From: UBA8514 sp034933685
Lineage (GTDB): Bacteria > Bacillota > Clostridia > Lachnospirales > Anaerotignaceae
Assembly (NCBI GenBank): GCA_034933685.1
Contig: JAYFNB010000018.1
Location: 1 to 64,000, forward strand
Reading direction: 5' to 3'
Length of the DNA: 64,000 nucleotides
Numbering within the stretch: position 1 is the first letter of the stretch; every line of letters begins with the position of its first letter. The notes under the pieces were generated by a model, which saw nothing but the letters and a program-made list of their open reading frames with translations, made no database searches and had not been told where the DNA came from. The position numbers and the translations under genes are program-made. Below, one piece after another: positions 35,276 through 44,770 of this stretch.

Positions 35276-37033
35276 TTAGCTTTTAATATATTTTTCAATA
35301 TCAGCTTTTATAACGTTTAGGGAAGAACGCCAAAATTTAGGGTCAGTTATATCTATATTAACCATCTGTGCAATGTCTCTCAGATTAGATTTCCCGGTTG
35401 AACTTAAAAGTTTAACGTAATCTTCAGAAAAGGCACTGCCTTTTTCAATATAAATTGCATACAAGCCTTTAGCAAATAAAAGCCCAAAGGCATATGGAAA
35501 GTTATAATAATTATAATCCACATCATAGTAGTGAGGTTTAACAACCCACATATATGGATGCATAAAGTTTTCGTCTAAACCATCGCCATAGGTTTTTTTC
35601 TGCGCATCAAGCATAAGGGTACACAGCTCTTTTTCAGATAAAGAACCATTTTTGCGTTCTTTAAAAACGGTATCTTCAAACAAAAAGCGACTTAAAATAT
35701 CAACTACAATTTGTGCTGAGTCTGAAATGTCGTTTTCTAAAATGATTTCCTGTTGTTCAGGCGTTGCTTTTTTCAAAGCAGCATTTTTAACCAAGGTTTC
35801 GCAAAATGTTGAAGCGGTTTCAGCAATTGGCATAGGGTAATCGCTGTTTAAATACGTTTCGTTATTTAAGCATTCACCGTGATAGCCGTGACCCAACTCG
35901 TGGGCAAGGGTAATTACATCGTTAAAGCTTCCGCTGAAATTAGTTAATATTCGGCTTTCCTTAATTGTATGAAGGTTTGAACAAAACGCACCGCCACGCT
36001 TGCCTTCTTTAGGGAATACGTCTATCCATCGGTTATCAAAGGCCCGTTTTGCATAGTCACCAAGGTCTTTGCTAAAAAGTGAAAAATTTTCAATTATAAA
36101 TGCCTTTGCTTCATCGTAACTAAACTGCATATCCACTGTACCTACTGGTGCGAATATATCGTAAAAAGGCAAACCGTTTTTATGGCCTAATATTTCAGCC
36201 TTTTTGTGGAAATACTCTCTGAAAACAGGCTGATATTCTTTCATTGCACTTATCATTGCCTCAAGCACTGGTTTATCTATGCGTGAATTAAGCAAAGTCA
36301 TTTCTAGCGGAGAGGAATATCCACGCATTTTGCAGTTGGTTATAACCTCACCTTTTATTCCGTTTAGTGCGGCGGCAGAAGAAGAGGCAATGGATTTAAG
36401 GGCTTTAAGCTCAGCATCATAGGCAGTTTTTCTTACTTGGGCATCAGCATTGTAAGCCATGTTTCGTACTGCGGCAAGAGGATAGTTTTTATTGTTAACA
36501 GAAACCGAAAGGGTAGAAGACAAAACATCCCAAAGCTTCATCCAAGCCAACGAACCAGTGTTGCGCATTTTTGAAATAATAATTTCTTCTTTTTGGCTTA
36601 AAAGATATTTGCTGTTGGTTATTATTTGGTTTAAATAAAAGCTGTGTTCACTAAGTAGCGGTGAAGCTGATATTATGCTCTTTGCATTTTCAAGAGAGGC
36701 AAACCAATGCTCAAAAGCTATTTGTGAAGGTGTTATTTCAGTTTCAAGTTCTTCAAGACTTTCAAGGATTTTTAAGGCAGTTCCATTTTCGGCATCTGTG
36801 CTTAAAGTAAGCTGGCAGTATTCCAAAAGAAGTGAAATAATTTCACCGAAACTATTCATAAAACTAATATAGTATTCGGTTTTTTCAACGGAATTTGAAT
36901 TATCTGTTAGGTTTGTTTTGCACCAATTATTAATTTTTTCAATATAATCCTTGGCACGGTTTTGGTCATTTATAAATTTGTCAGATGAAAATGACGTATA
37001 TAGTGTGTCAAGGTTCCACGTTGTATTGTTCAT
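35276..37033 (-). CDS. pepF: Oligoendopeptidase F (M3 family)
   Basis: This is a 585-residue cytoplasmic zinc metallopeptidase that trims short peptides. The zinc motif HELGH lies in TLAHELGHGYHGE, and the third ligand Glu is in the downstream helix (PIAETASTFCET). Full family length is reached. AGGAGGT precedes the ATG. It diverges from the metY gene across 148 bp. Substrates are probably intracellular peptides of about 7-17 residues, as for PepF. Confidence 0.9.
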   Translation of the reverse strand: MNNTTWNLDTLYTSFSSDKFINDQNRAKDYIEKINNWCKTNLTDNSNSVEKTEYYISFMNSFGEIISLLLEYCQLTLSTDAENGTALKILESLEELETEITPSQIAFEHWFASLENAKSIISASPLLSEHSFYLNQIITNSKYLLSQKEEIIISKMRNTGSLAWMKLWDVLSSTLSVSVNNKNYPLAAVRNMAYNADAQVRKTAYDAELKALKSIASSSAAALNGIKGEVITNCKMRGYSSPLEMTLLNSRIDKPVLEAMISAMKEYQPVFREYFHKKAEILGHKNGLPFYDIFAPVGTVDMQFSYDEAKAFIIENFSLFSKDLGDYAKRAFDNRWIDVFPKEGKRGGAFCSNLHTIKESRILTNFSGSFNDVITLAHELGHGYHGECLNNETYLNSDYPMPIAETASTFCETLVKNAALKKATPEQQEIILENDISDSAQIVVDILSRFLFEDTVFKERKNGSLSEKELCTLMLDAQKKTYGDGLDENFMHPYMWVVKPHYYDVDYNYYNFPYAFGLLFAKGLYAIYIEKGSAFSEDYVKLLSSTGKSNLRDIAQMVNIDITDPKFWRSSLNVIKADIEKYIKS

Positions 37034-37181
37034 ATTATACCTCCTGATATAGTTTTTTCCTATTGATATAGATTACCATTATATATTTGTCTATGCAATA
37101 AATTACTGGAAAAAACATACAGATTGAAGTATAATATAATTTCAATAAGTTTAACCATAACCACTAAGGAGGAGTTTAAAT

Positions 37182-38462
37182 ATGAAAGAAAATTGGGGCA
37201 TAGAAACACAAGCGGTACAAGGCACATATTGGCCTGAAAATGCAGAACCACGTGTGTTGCCACTTATACAAAGCACAACATACAGATATGATACATGTGA
37301 GGAGCTTGCAAAGGTGTTTGACCTTGAACAAGAATCCCATATGTATACAAGACTTTCAAACCCAACAACAGATGCTTTTGAGAAGAAAATTGCACTTATG
37401 GAAGGTGGAGTTGGTGCATTAGCAACTTCGTCAGGAATGTCGGCAACGGTTTTAGCATTTCTTAACATTGCGCAGGCAGGCGATGGAATACTTGCTTCAA
37501 GCACTATTTACGGCGGAAGCTTCACTTTATTTGCAACAACCTTTAAAAACCTTGGCATAGAGGTAATACTTTTTAATCCTGAGCTTAGTGCTGAAGAAAT
37601 TATTGCATTGGGTAAACCAAATACAAAGGCAATTTTCGGCGAAACAATAGGAAATCCACTTGTAAATGTAATTGACTTTGAGAAATTTTCTAAAGTATCA
37701 AAGGCATTAGATATACCTTTTATCGTGGATAACACTTTTGCCACAGCGGCACTTTGTAAGCCTTTAAAATTAGGTGCGCATATTGTTATTTACTCTACAA
37801 GCAAATATATTGATGGACATGCTTCGGTTTTAGGAGGAATAGTTGTTGATGGTGGAAACTTCAACTGGGATAATGGAAAATTTCCGGGACTTGTAGAGCC
37901 AGATGAAAGTTACCATGGTGTTAGCTATATAAATAGGTTTGGCACATCCGCATATATTGTAAAAGCAAGGGTTCAACTTATGAGAAACATGGGGATGACA
38001 CCTGCGCCTTTTAATTCATACTTAATGAATTTGGGCAGTGAAACGCTGCACTTAAGAATGGAAAGACATTCTGAAAATGCTCTAAAAATGGCAACATATC
38101 TTAAAAATCATGAAATGTGCCAGTGGGTTAAATATCCAGGTCTTGAAGGAGACGAATACTATGCATTGGCACAGAAATATTTGCATAAGGGTGCGAGTGG
38201 AGTGCTTACATTTGGTGTTAAAGGCGGTCGTGACGCCGCACGTAAATTTATAAATGCCCTTAAGCTTGTTGCCCTTGTTACACATGTTGCCGATGTTAGA
38301 AGTTGTGTGCTTCAGCCTGCAAGTACAACTCATAGACAGCTTAGTGATGAGGAGCTTATTGCCTGCGGTGTGTCACCAGATATGATAAGATTTTCGGTGG
38401 GAATAGAAAGTGCTGATGACCTGATTGCCGATTTTGAACAGGCATTTGCACAGTGCAAATAA
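37182..38462 (+). CDS. metY: O-acetylhomoserine sulfhydrylase family enzyme (MetY-like)
   Basis: This is a 426-residue PLP enzyme of the Cys/Met metabolism family. The Schiff-base Lys is in YSTSKYIDGH, and the phosphate-binding block SSGMSATVLAF and YTRLSNPTTDAFE are clear. The roughly 60-residue insert before RFGTSAYIVKARVQLMRNMG marks the long O-acetylhomoserine sulfhydrylase branch, which joins O-acetylhomoserine with sulfide to make homocysteine. AAGGAGGAG precedes the ATG. I found no SAM riboswitch or T-box in its leader. Methionine gamma-lyase is the main alternative but is normally shorter. Confidence 0.85.
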   Translation: MKENWGIETQAVQGTYWPENAEPRVLPLIQSTTYRYDTCEELAKVFDLEQESHMYTRLSNPTTDAFEKKIALMEGGVGALATSSGMSATVLAFLNIAQAGDGILASSTIYGGSFTLFATTFKNLGIEVILFNPELSAEEIIALGKPNTKAIFGETIGNPLVNVIDFEKFSKVSKALDIPFIVDNTFATAALCKPLKLGAHIVIYSTSKYIDGHASVLGGIVVDGGNFNWDNGKFPGLVEPDESYHGVSYINRFGTSAYIVKARVQLMRNMGMTPAPFNSYLMNLGSETLHLRMERHSENALKMATYLKNHEMCQWVKYPGLEGDEYYALAQKYLHKGASGVLTFGVKGGRDAARKFINALKLVALVTHVADVRSCVLQPASTTHRQLSDEELIACGVSPDMIRFSVGIESADDLIADFEQAFAQCK

Positions 38463-38496
38463 GTAAATAACTTTAAAAAAGCCGAAGGGGTGATGT

Positions 38497-40710
38497 TTGT
38501 TGAATAGCTCACTTAGCATAAATGAAATTATGAAGCTTTTTAAAACAGAATATGGTGACCCTCACAGAATTATGGGTATGCACGAAATAGTTAGAGGGGA
38601 TAAAAAATATGTTGTTGTAAGGCAGCTTATTCCCAATGCCGTTTGTGTTAGCGTTATAGATAAAAAAAGCGGTAAAAAATACAGCCTTGAGAAATTGCAT
38701 GATGACGGCTTTTTTGAGGGGATTATTCCACGCCGAACGAAATATTTTGCCTATACCCTTGAGGTGGATTTTGGAGAGGGAAACATATGGCAAACTGCTG
38801 ACCAATATACTTTTGAACCTACTGTGACAGAGTATGATAGGTATCTTTTTGGTGCAGGGAATCACTACCGTATATATGAAAAGCTTGGGGCACACCCTAA
38901 AGAAATTAACGGTACAGATGGAGTTGCTTTTGCGGTTTGGGCACCCAACGCAAAAAGCATAAGTGTTGTTGGCAATTTTAATAATTGGGATGGCAGACGA
39001 AATATGATGCGTTTGCTTGGTAAAAGCGGAATTTGGGAACTTTTTATACCAGGAATTAAAGAGTTTGACATATACAAATATCAAGTTAAGGCACAAGATG
39101 GAACTATTGTAAATAAAGCCGACCCTTATGGTAATTTTGCTGAGCTTAGGCCAGCTAATGCATCTGTTATTTACAATATAAATGGATATCATTGGAAAGA
39201 TAAAGAATGGATAAAACAGCGTGAAACAACGGATAGATACAATGTACCCATGAATATTTATGAGGTTCATTTGGGTAGTTGGATGCGTGTGCCAGAAGAA
39301 GAAAACCGTTTTATAACCTATAAAGAAGCGGCAGACAAGCTTGTTAAATATGTTAAAGAAATGGGTTACACTCATGTTGAATTTATGCCCCTTACAGAGT
39401 TTCCTTTTGATGGTAGTTGGGGATATCAGGTTACAGGTTACTATGCACCTACAAGTCGTTTTGGTACACCCAAAGAGCTTATGGAACTGATTGATACTTT
39501 TCACCAAAACAACATTGGGGTAATTATGGACTGGGTGCCTGCACATTTTCCACGTGATGAACACGGGCTTGCACGCTTTGACGGAACGGCTCTTTATGAA
39601 CACGCAGACCCACGCCGTGGTGAGCATTTGGAGTGGGGCACATATATTTACAATTACGGACGCAATGAAGTTAAAAACTTTTTAATAGCAAATGCTCTTT
39701 TTTGGATAAACGAGTATCATATAGATGGTTTGCGTGTTGATGCGGTAAGCAGTATGCTTTATTTGGATTTTTGCCGTGAGGATGGTGAGTGGCTGCCAAA
39801 CGAATACGGTGGGCGTGAAAACCTTGAGGCGGTAGAATTTATTAAGCACATGAACTCTGTTATAAGCGGAAGCTGTGAGGGTGTTATGATGATTGCTGAA
39901 GAATCCACAAGCTGGGAAGGCGTTACACGCAGTGTCAACGACAATGGTCTTGGTTTCAGCCTAAAATGGAATATGGGTTGGATGAACGACTTTTTAAGCT
40001 ACGTTAAAAAAGATACCATTCACCGAAAATATCACCACAGCTACATTACCTTCAGCATTATGTACAACTACAGCGAAAACTATGTTTTGGTGTTAAGCCA
40101 TGATGAAGTTGTGCATATGAAAGGCTCTATGATGTACAAAGTGCCAGGGGATATGTGGCAGAAGATTGCTAATCTTAAAACAGCCTACGGATTTATGTAT
40201 GGACATCCAGGGAAAAAACTATTATTTATGGGTAACGAAATAGGGCAGTTTTCAGAGTGGAGTGAAGCAAGAAGTTTGGATTGGCATTTACTGCAATTTG
40301 ATGATTACAAAAATCTTCATACCTATATTAAGGATTTGAACCATTTTTACGCAAGTGAGCCGGCATTGTGGGAAATGGATTTTGACCCAAATGGTTTTGA
40401 ATGGATTGAGTGTGATGATAAAGACAGAAGTATTGTTTCCTTTACAAGGCGAGGAAAAAAGAAAGAACAGCAGTTGGCAGTTATTTGCAACTTTACTCAA
40501 ACACCTTATGAGGACTTTTTAATGGGCGTTCCTGAGAAAGTTAACTATAAAGAGGTGTTTAATAGTGATGCTGTTAAATATGGCGGTACTGGGCGAATTA
40601 ATGGCGAATTAATACAAAACAGGCATTTACCATGCAATCGATGCCAAAACAGTATTGAAATAATCGTTCCACCTTTAAGTTTTTTGGTATTCAAGCCTAT
40701 TTTTAATTAA
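38497..40710 (+). CDS. glgB: 1,4-alpha-glucan branching enzyme
   Basis: This is a 737-residue GH13 enzyme that forms alpha-1,6 branches in glycogen. Two N-terminal beta-sandwich domains (the second a CBM48, about residues 120-215) precede the catalytic barrel. Catalytic residues are visible: the nucleophile Asp in GLRVDAVSSML, the acid Glu in MIAEESTSWEG and the Asp in LSHDEVVHMKGS. The start is one of two adjacent TTG codons (38497 or 38500) behind AAGGGGTG; the second has better spacing. It follows metY by 34 bp. No other glycogen genes are in this window. Confidence 0.93.
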   Translation: MLNSSLSINEIMKLFKTEYGDPHRIMGMHEIVRGDKKYVVVRQLIPNAVCVSVIDKKSGKKYSLEKLHDDGFFEGIIPRRTKYFAYTLEVDFGEGNIWQTADQYTFEPTVTEYDRYLFGAGNHYRIYEKLGAHPKEINGTDGVAFAVWAPNAKSISVVGNFNNWDGRRNMMRLLGKSGIWELFIPGIKEFDIYKYQVKAQDGTIVNKADPYGNFAELRPANASVIYNINGYHWKDKEWIKQRETTDRYNVPMNIYEVHLGSWMRVPEEENRFITYKEAADKLVKYVKEMGYTHVEFMPLTEFPFDGSWGYQVTGYYAPTSRFGTPKELMELIDTFHQNNIGVIMDWVPAHFPRDEHGLARFDGTALYEHADPRRGEHLEWGTYIYNYGRNEVKNFLIANALFWINEYHIDGLRVDAVSSMLYLDFCREDGEWLPNEYGGRENLEAVEFIKHMNSVISGSCEGVMMIAEESTSWEGVTRSVNDNGLGFSLKWNMGWMNDFLSYVKKDTIHRKYHHSYITFSIMYNYSENYVLVLSHDEVVHMKGSMMYKVPGDMWQKIANLKTAYGFMYGHPGKKLLFMGNEIGQFSEWSEARSLDWHLLQFDDYKNLHTYIKDLNHFYASEPALWEMDFDPNGFEWIECDDKDRSIVSFTRRGKKKEQQLAVICNFTQTPYEDFLMGVPEKVNYKEVFNSDAVKYGGTGRINGELIQNRHLPCNRCQNSIEIIVPPLSFLVFKPIFN

Positions 40711-40766
40711 AATAGGGAAAACATAAACTAGGTGTAAATAAACTGTAAATAAATGTTCAAATGTAG

Positions 40767-40795
40767 TTGACTACAGATTGAATATTGTGTATAAT
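40767..40795 (+). promoter_or_regulatory. SigA promoter of rpsU-yqeY
   Basis: TTGACT at 40767-40772 and TATAAT at 40790-40795 have exact 17-bp spacing, a near-consensus promoter. A leader of about 70 bases precedes rpsU. Confidence 0.85.
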
Positions 40796-40872
40796 TCTAT
40801 AGTATGTGGCATGGGCTCCTTTAGGTAAACCCTTGCAACAAGGATATTCAACAACCGAAGGGAGGGAAATTC

Positions 40873-41049
40873 ATGTCAGAGGTAAAAATTAAAGAGAATG
40901 AATCCTTAGATAGCGCTCTTCGTCGTTTTAAAAGAAATTGTGCCAGAGATGGTATTATGGGTGAAGTTCGTAAAAGAGAACATTACGACAAGCCTAGTGT
41001 AAAACGTAAAAAGAAATCAGAGGCTGCGAGAAAACGTAAATTTAAATAA
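40873..41049 (+). CDS. rpsU: 30S ribosomal protein S21
   Basis: This 58-residue, strongly basic protein is the small-subunit protein bS21. The conserved N-terminus (VKIKENESLDSALRRFKRNC) and the Lys/Arg-rich tail ending RKRKFK match the family. GGAGGG lies ten bases upstream of the ATG. It is followed 24 bp later by yqeY, the usual partner in Firmicutes. Confidence 0.95.
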   Translation: MSEVKIKENESLDSALRRFKRNCARDGIMGEVRKREHYDKPSVKRKKKSEAARKRKFK

Positions 41050-41073
41050 TTTAGTTTAAAAAGGAAGATTGCT

Positions 41074-41520
41074 ATGTCTTTAAAAGAAAATCTTTTGCAA
41101 GATATGAAAGAAGCGATGAAAAACAAAGATACTATTCGTAAGAATACGATTCAGCTTGTTCGTGGCGGAGTACTTCAGATTGAAAAAGATAAAAAAGTTG
41201 AGCTTGACGACGAAGGTGTACTTGAAGTTATCTCCAAGGAACTTAAAAAACGCCGTGACTCACTGCCAGACTTTGAAAAAAGCGGCAGAATGGATTTGGT
41301 AGATGACCTTAATAAAGAAATTGAGATTTTACTTGCTTATTTGCCAGAACAATTAAGCGAGAGTGAAATTAAAAATATTGTTGAGGAAGCTATAAATGAA
41401 GTTGGAGCAACAACCATGAAGGACATGGGCAAGGTTATGGGTGCAGTTACACCTAAGGTAAAAGGCCGTGCCGATAACAAAATTGTAAGTAGCTTGGTTA
41501 AAGAGTTACTTTCTAAGTAA
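41074..41520 (+). CDS. yqeY: GatB/YqeY domain protein
   Basis: This is a 148-residue cytoplasmic protein of the YqeY family. It is related to the tail domain of the amidotransferase subunit GatB and is thought to be tRNA-interacting. The KDTIRKNTIQLVRGGVLQIE opening, the central LLAYLPEQLSE and the closing MGKVMGAVTPKVKGRADN block are typical. AAGGAAG precedes the ATG. It is the second gene of the rpsU transcript. Confidence 0.92.
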   Translation: MSLKENLLQDMKEAMKNKDTIRKNTIQLVRGGVLQIEKDKKVELDDEGVLEVISKELKKRRDSLPDFEKSGRMDLVDDLNKEIEILLAYLPEQLSESEIKNIVEEAINEVGATTMKDMGKVMGAVTPKVKGRADNKIVSSLVKELLSK

Positions 41521-41535
41521 ACATTAATACATTGT

Positions 41536-41567
41536 GAGGATGAATGCTGCTGCGTTCATCCTCTTTT
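41536..41567 (+). terminator. Terminator of rpsU-yqeY
   Basis: GAGGATGAA pairs with TTCATCCTC and is followed by TTTT. Confidence 0.8.
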
Positions 41568-41610
41568 GCATATATAATTTTAAAATTGTTTAAGAATCGT
41601 ATAAAAGGGG

Positions 41611-41640
41611 AAGGACGTTAGCTGTTAAGCTAACGTCCTT
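41611..41640 (-). terminator. Terminator of the por operon
   Basis: AAGGACGTTAGC pairs perfectly with GCTAACGTCCTT across six bases. On the minus strand it is followed by CCCCTTTTAT, a modest T-run. Confidence 0.65.
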
Positions 41641-41669
41641 CAGTAAATAAGGGAATGAGTTTTGGTATT

Positions 41670-42602
41670 TTATTCCTCGCCGCAAAGTTTGAGGAGTTGT
41701 TCCCAACGGTCGTCTACTTCTTTTTGGAACTCGGCAATAAGGCCTTCATTGCCTTTTTTGAACAGGTGTTTAAATCTTCCCTGTGGTTTTAAAAACTCTT
41801 CAATAGGAAGCTTATTCTTTGGCTTGTAGTTAAGAATCCACTTGCCATCTATAACTTCAAATAATGGCCAGTAGCATGTTTCTACTGCAAGGTTAGTAAT
41901 TTTAAGAAGGTCTTCAGTAGGGTATCTCCAGCCACGTGGACATGGTGCTAAAATGTTAAGGAATGCTGCACCTTTTGTATAGATAGCCTTTTCGGATTTC
42001 TGATGAAGGTCGCTAAAATTTTTGATAAATGTCGTTTGTGCAACGTATGGAATGTGGTGAGCAGCCATAATTTGTGTAAGGTCTTTTCTGCCCTGCATTT
42101 TACCGTTAGATTCTTTACCAAGTGGTGTTGTTGTTGTGTCTGCAAAACGTGGTGTAGCTGATGAACGCTGAATACCTGTGTTCATGTAAGCGCCGTTATC
42201 GTAGCAAACATAAACCATGTCATGGTTCCTTTCCATAGCACCTGAAAGTGACTGGAAACCGATATCATATGTACCACCGTCACCACCGAAAGCAATAAAT
42301 TTATATGTATCATCAATTTTGCCTTTTTTCTTCATAACATTATAGGCAGCTTCAACACCGCTTATGGTTGCTCCTGCATTTTCAAAAGCATTGTGGATGA
42401 AAGAATCTTCCCATGCTGTGTAAGGATACATAAATGTAGATACCTCAAGACAGCTTGTAGCACTTCCTATAACAGCCTTGTCTTCGTCCTTTAAACCTCT
42501 CAATACGTTTCTTACTGCAACTGTACCGCCACAGCCAGCACACATTCTGTGTCCACCTGCAAGACGTTCCTTTTTGTTCATTGTTTCTTTAAAGTTGTAC
42601 AT
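41670..42602 (-). CDS. porB: 2-oxoacid:ferredoxin oxidoreductase, beta subunit
   Basis: This is the 310-residue thiamine diphosphate-binding subunit. The cofactor motif GGDGGTYDIGFQSLSGAMER ends in a metal-binding loop reaching NGAYMNTG. Cys residues in RMCAGCGG near the N-terminus are family-typical cluster ligands. It is the last gene of porG-D-A-B. The complex oxidises pyruvate (or a similar 2-oxoacid) with CoA to acyl-CoA and CO2, reducing ferredoxin. The four-subunit form is the archaeal-type enzyme, unlike the fused single-chain PFOR common in Clostridia. Confidence 0.9.
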   Translation of the reverse strand: MYNFKETMNKKERLAGGHRMCAGCGGTVAVRNVLRGLKDEDKAVIGSATSCLEVSTFMYPYTAWEDSFIHNAFENAGATISGVEAAYNVMKKKGKIDDTYKFIAFGGDGGTYDIGFQSLSGAMERNHDMVYVCYDNGAYMNTGIQRSSATPRFADTTTTPLGKESNGKMQGRKDLTQIMAAHHIPYVAQTTFIKNFSDLHQKSEKAIYTKGAAFLNILAPCPRGWRYPTEDLLKITNLAVETCYWPLFEVIDGKWILNYKPKNKLPIEEFLKPQGRFKHLFKKGNEGLIAEFQKEVDDRWEQLLKLCGEE

Positions 42603-42616
42603 TTATCTCACCTCTC

Positions 42617-43798
42617 TTATTCTCTCACTGATAAGTAACGATAGCCTTCGCCAACTGTTCCGTCTGCAACAATTTTATCAAGTGCTGCATATACTTCTTC
42701 AATGTTTTCAACTTTAACATCTCTGCCGCCAAGGCCGTAAATGTAGTTAACAACAAGTGGTTTTTCGTTAATATTGTAAAGACCGCTTTTAACTTCGGCA
42801 CAAACAGGGCCGCCTTGAGAGTTAAAACCTTCGCTTCTATCCATAACCGCAATTGCTTTACAGTGTTTAAGTGCCTGTGCTATTTCTTCAGCAGGGAATG
42901 GACGGAATACCCTTATTTTTAGTAAGCCAACCTTCTTTCCCTCACTACGAAGTTTATCAACTGCATCTTTAGCTGTACCAGCAGCAGAGTTAATTATAAC
43001 AATTGCTGTTTCAGCATCATCTAATTTATATTCTTCAAAAAGGCCATATTCTCTGCCTGAAATTGCTTTAAATTCTTTAGCTACGTCAAGAATAACCTGT
43101 TTTGCATTATTCATTCCTTGGCTTTGTGCTCTTTTTGCTTCCATATAGAAAGCTGGTGTTGCGTAAGGGCCAACAGCCATGGATGTTTTTTTGTTTAAAA
43201 GATAGTTTTCTGGCTCATAGTCACCAACAAAGTTTTTAACAATATCGTCTTCTAAAAGATTGAGGTTTTCAACAGCATGGCTTGTAATGAAACCGTCCTG
43301 ACATATCATTATTGGAAGTCTTACATCTGCGTGTTCCGCAATTCTATAAGCCTGTACAAAGTTATCATATGCTTCCTGATTGTTTTCGGAATAAATCTGA
43401 ATCCAACCAGTATCTCTTGCACCCATACTATCTGAATGGTCTGCATTGATGTTAATTGGGCCAGATAATGCTCTGTTTACAAGTGCCAAAGCAATTGGAA
43501 GTCTATTTGATGCAGCTACATAAAGTTCTTCCCACATAAGGGCAAGGCCACATGACGAAGTAGCTGTTAATGTTCTTGCACCAGCTGCCTCTGAGCCGAT
43601 TGCAGCACTCATTGCGCTGTGCTCGCTTTCAACTGGAACAAATTCTGTATCTACTAAACCGTCAGCCACAAAGGATGAAAAATACTGTGGAATTTCGGTT
43701 GATGGTGTTATTGGGAAAGCTGGCATAACGTCTGGATTAATTTGACGCATTGCTATTGCAACAGCTTCGTTTCCGGATAATCTTTCTCTGATAGCCAT
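42617..43798 (-). CDS. porA: 2-oxoacid:ferredoxin oxidoreductase, alpha subunit
   Basis: This 393-residue protein is the pyrimidine-binding and C-terminal transketolase-like subunit of the complex. Conserved blocks include AFPITPSTEIPQ, ATSSCGLALMWEELYVAA and the C-terminal KVGLLKIRVFRPFP. These match pyruvate synthase alpha chains closely, so pyruvate is the favoured substrate; 2-ketobutyrate or branched ketoacids cannot be excluded. The start is one base after the porD stop region, with AGGAG upstream, in line with tight co-translation. Confidence 0.9.
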   Translation of the reverse strand: MAIRERLSGNEAVAIAMRQINPDVMPAFPITPSTEIPQYFSSFVADGLVDTEFVPVESEHSAMSAAIGSEAAGARTLTATSSCGLALMWEELYVAASNRLPIALALVNRALSGPININADHSDSMGARDTGWIQIYSENNQEAYDNFVQAYRIAEHADVRLPIMICQDGFITSHAVENLNLLEDDIVKNFVGDYEPENYLLNKKTSMAVGPYATPAFYMEAKRAQSQGMNNAKQVILDVAKEFKAISGREYGLFEEYKLDDAETAIVIINSAAGTAKDAVDKLRSEGKKVGLLKIRVFRPFPAEEIAQALKHCKAIAVMDRSEGFNSQGGPVCAEVKSGLYNINEKPLVVNYIYGLGGRDVKVENIEEVYAALDKIVADGTVGEGYRYLSVRE

Positions 43799-43799
43799 A

Positions 43800-44108
43800 T
43801 TATTTCTCCTCCTTTACCATTTTAATTGCATCAAATGGACATGCATTTACGCATATTCCACAGCCTTTGCAATGGTCTAAGTCAAATTCTCCTCTTTTGC
43901 CGTCTAAAACAGGAATTGAGCTGTCTGGACAAGCTGGTACACATAAAAGACACTGTTTACATTTTTCTGCTATAAATACAGGCATATCTGTACGCCAGTC
44001 GCCTGTTCTAAATTCCTTTGAAGTTCCTGCTACATAAACATCACAAGCAGGTGTAAGTTCTTTCCAGTTTGAAGTTTCTGTATACATTTCTGATACCTTC
44101 TTAACCAT
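43800..44108 (-). CDS. porD: 2-oxoacid:ferredoxin oxidoreductase, delta (ferredoxin) subunit
   Basis: This is a 102-residue subunit with two [4Fe-4S] sites: CKQCLLCVPACP and CKGCGICVNACP, each CxxCxxCxxxCP. It relays electrons from the thiamine site to external ferredoxin. It starts immediately after the porG stop with AGGAGGTG upstream. The N-terminal 40 residues are the usual beta extension of PorD. Confidence 0.93.
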   Translation of the reverse strand: MVKKVSEMYTETSNWKELTPACDVYVAGTSKEFRTGDWRTDMPVFIAEKCKQCLLCVPACPDSSIPVLDGKRGEFDLDHCKGCGICVNACPFDAIKMVKEEK

Positions 44109-44681
44109 TTATTTCACCTCCTGTAATGACATTTCAAGTGCTTTCATATTTCCTTCAATAACCTCTGGTTTTGATGCAAATTTATGTTTGAAAGAACCTC
44201 TCATTTCTTCTAAGAAAGCATTTTCTTCCATAACTCCTGCAACTTTTACAATTGAGGCAAGCATTGGCATGTTAGGGAAATATTTACCTAAAGCGGCAAC
44301 AGAAATTTTTCTTGCATCTATAGTATGTATTCTACCTTCATAGCCATTTAAAAATGGTCTTATTTCATCTGGAGTCTTTTCAGTATTAACAATAATTGCG
44401 CCGTCTTTTTGTAAACCTTTTGTTACATCTACGGCTGCTAAAAGCGTTTCGTCAACCACTACAACGTATTCGGGGTCATAAATGTTTGAGTGAACCCTAA
44501 TTTGTGTATCACTTATACGGTTATAAGCTGTAATTGGTGCACCCATTCTTTCTGGGCCATATTCAGGGAAGCCTTGAACAAACTTACCAGTGTTGAAAGC
44601 TACGTCGGCAAGAAGAAGGGAAGCAGTTTTTGCACCCTGGCCACCACGACCATGCCATCTTATTTCTAAAACTTTTGACAT
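44109..44681 (-). CDS. porG: 2-oxoacid:ferredoxin oxidoreductase, gamma subunit
   Basis: This is the 190-residue gamma subunit, which completes the CoA-binding and structural part of the enzyme. The signature RWHGRGGQGAKTASLLLADV and FPEYGPERMGAP are diagnostic. As the first gene of the operon it is preceded by AGGAGGT and, 40 bases further up, a sigma-54 promoter. The operon therefore depends on an activator, probably the divergent gene at 44960. Confidence 0.92.
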   Translation of the reverse strand: MSKVLEIRWHGRGGQGAKTASLLLADVAFNTGKFVQGFPEYGPERMGAPITAYNRISDTQIRVHSNIYDPEYVVVVDETLLAAVDVTKGLQKDGAIIVNTEKTPDEIRPFLNGYEGRIHTIDARKISVAALGKYFPNMPMLASIVKVAGVMEENAFLEEMRGSFKHKFASKPEVIEGNMKALEMSLQEVK

Positions 44682-44720
44682 TTTAAATTACCTCCTGTGA
44701 TTTATTTTGCAAATATATAA

Positions 44721-44736
44721 AGCAATCTGTGTGCCA
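44721..44736 (-). promoter_or_regulatory. Sigma-54 promoter of the por operon
   Basis: On the minus strand, TGGCACA-CAGA-TTGCT differs from the consensus TGGCACG-N4-TTGCW only in the last base of the -24 block. The GG and GC cores are 10 bases apart as required. The leader before porG is about 30 bases. Confidence 0.87.
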
Positions 44737-44770
44737 AAAAAATGATATGTATTAAAATTAATGCAAAAAC

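Noticed and set aside
37034..37181. SAM riboswitch or T-box upstream of metY
   Set aside because: The 148-bp gap is AT-rich with no conserved aptamer helices or terminator.
38509..39627. 372-codon open frame antisense to glgB
   Set aside because: It lies wholly opposite a canonical GH13 gene, has no ribosome binding site or recognisable domain, and its Cys/Ile-rich composition is what the reverse of glgB codons gives.
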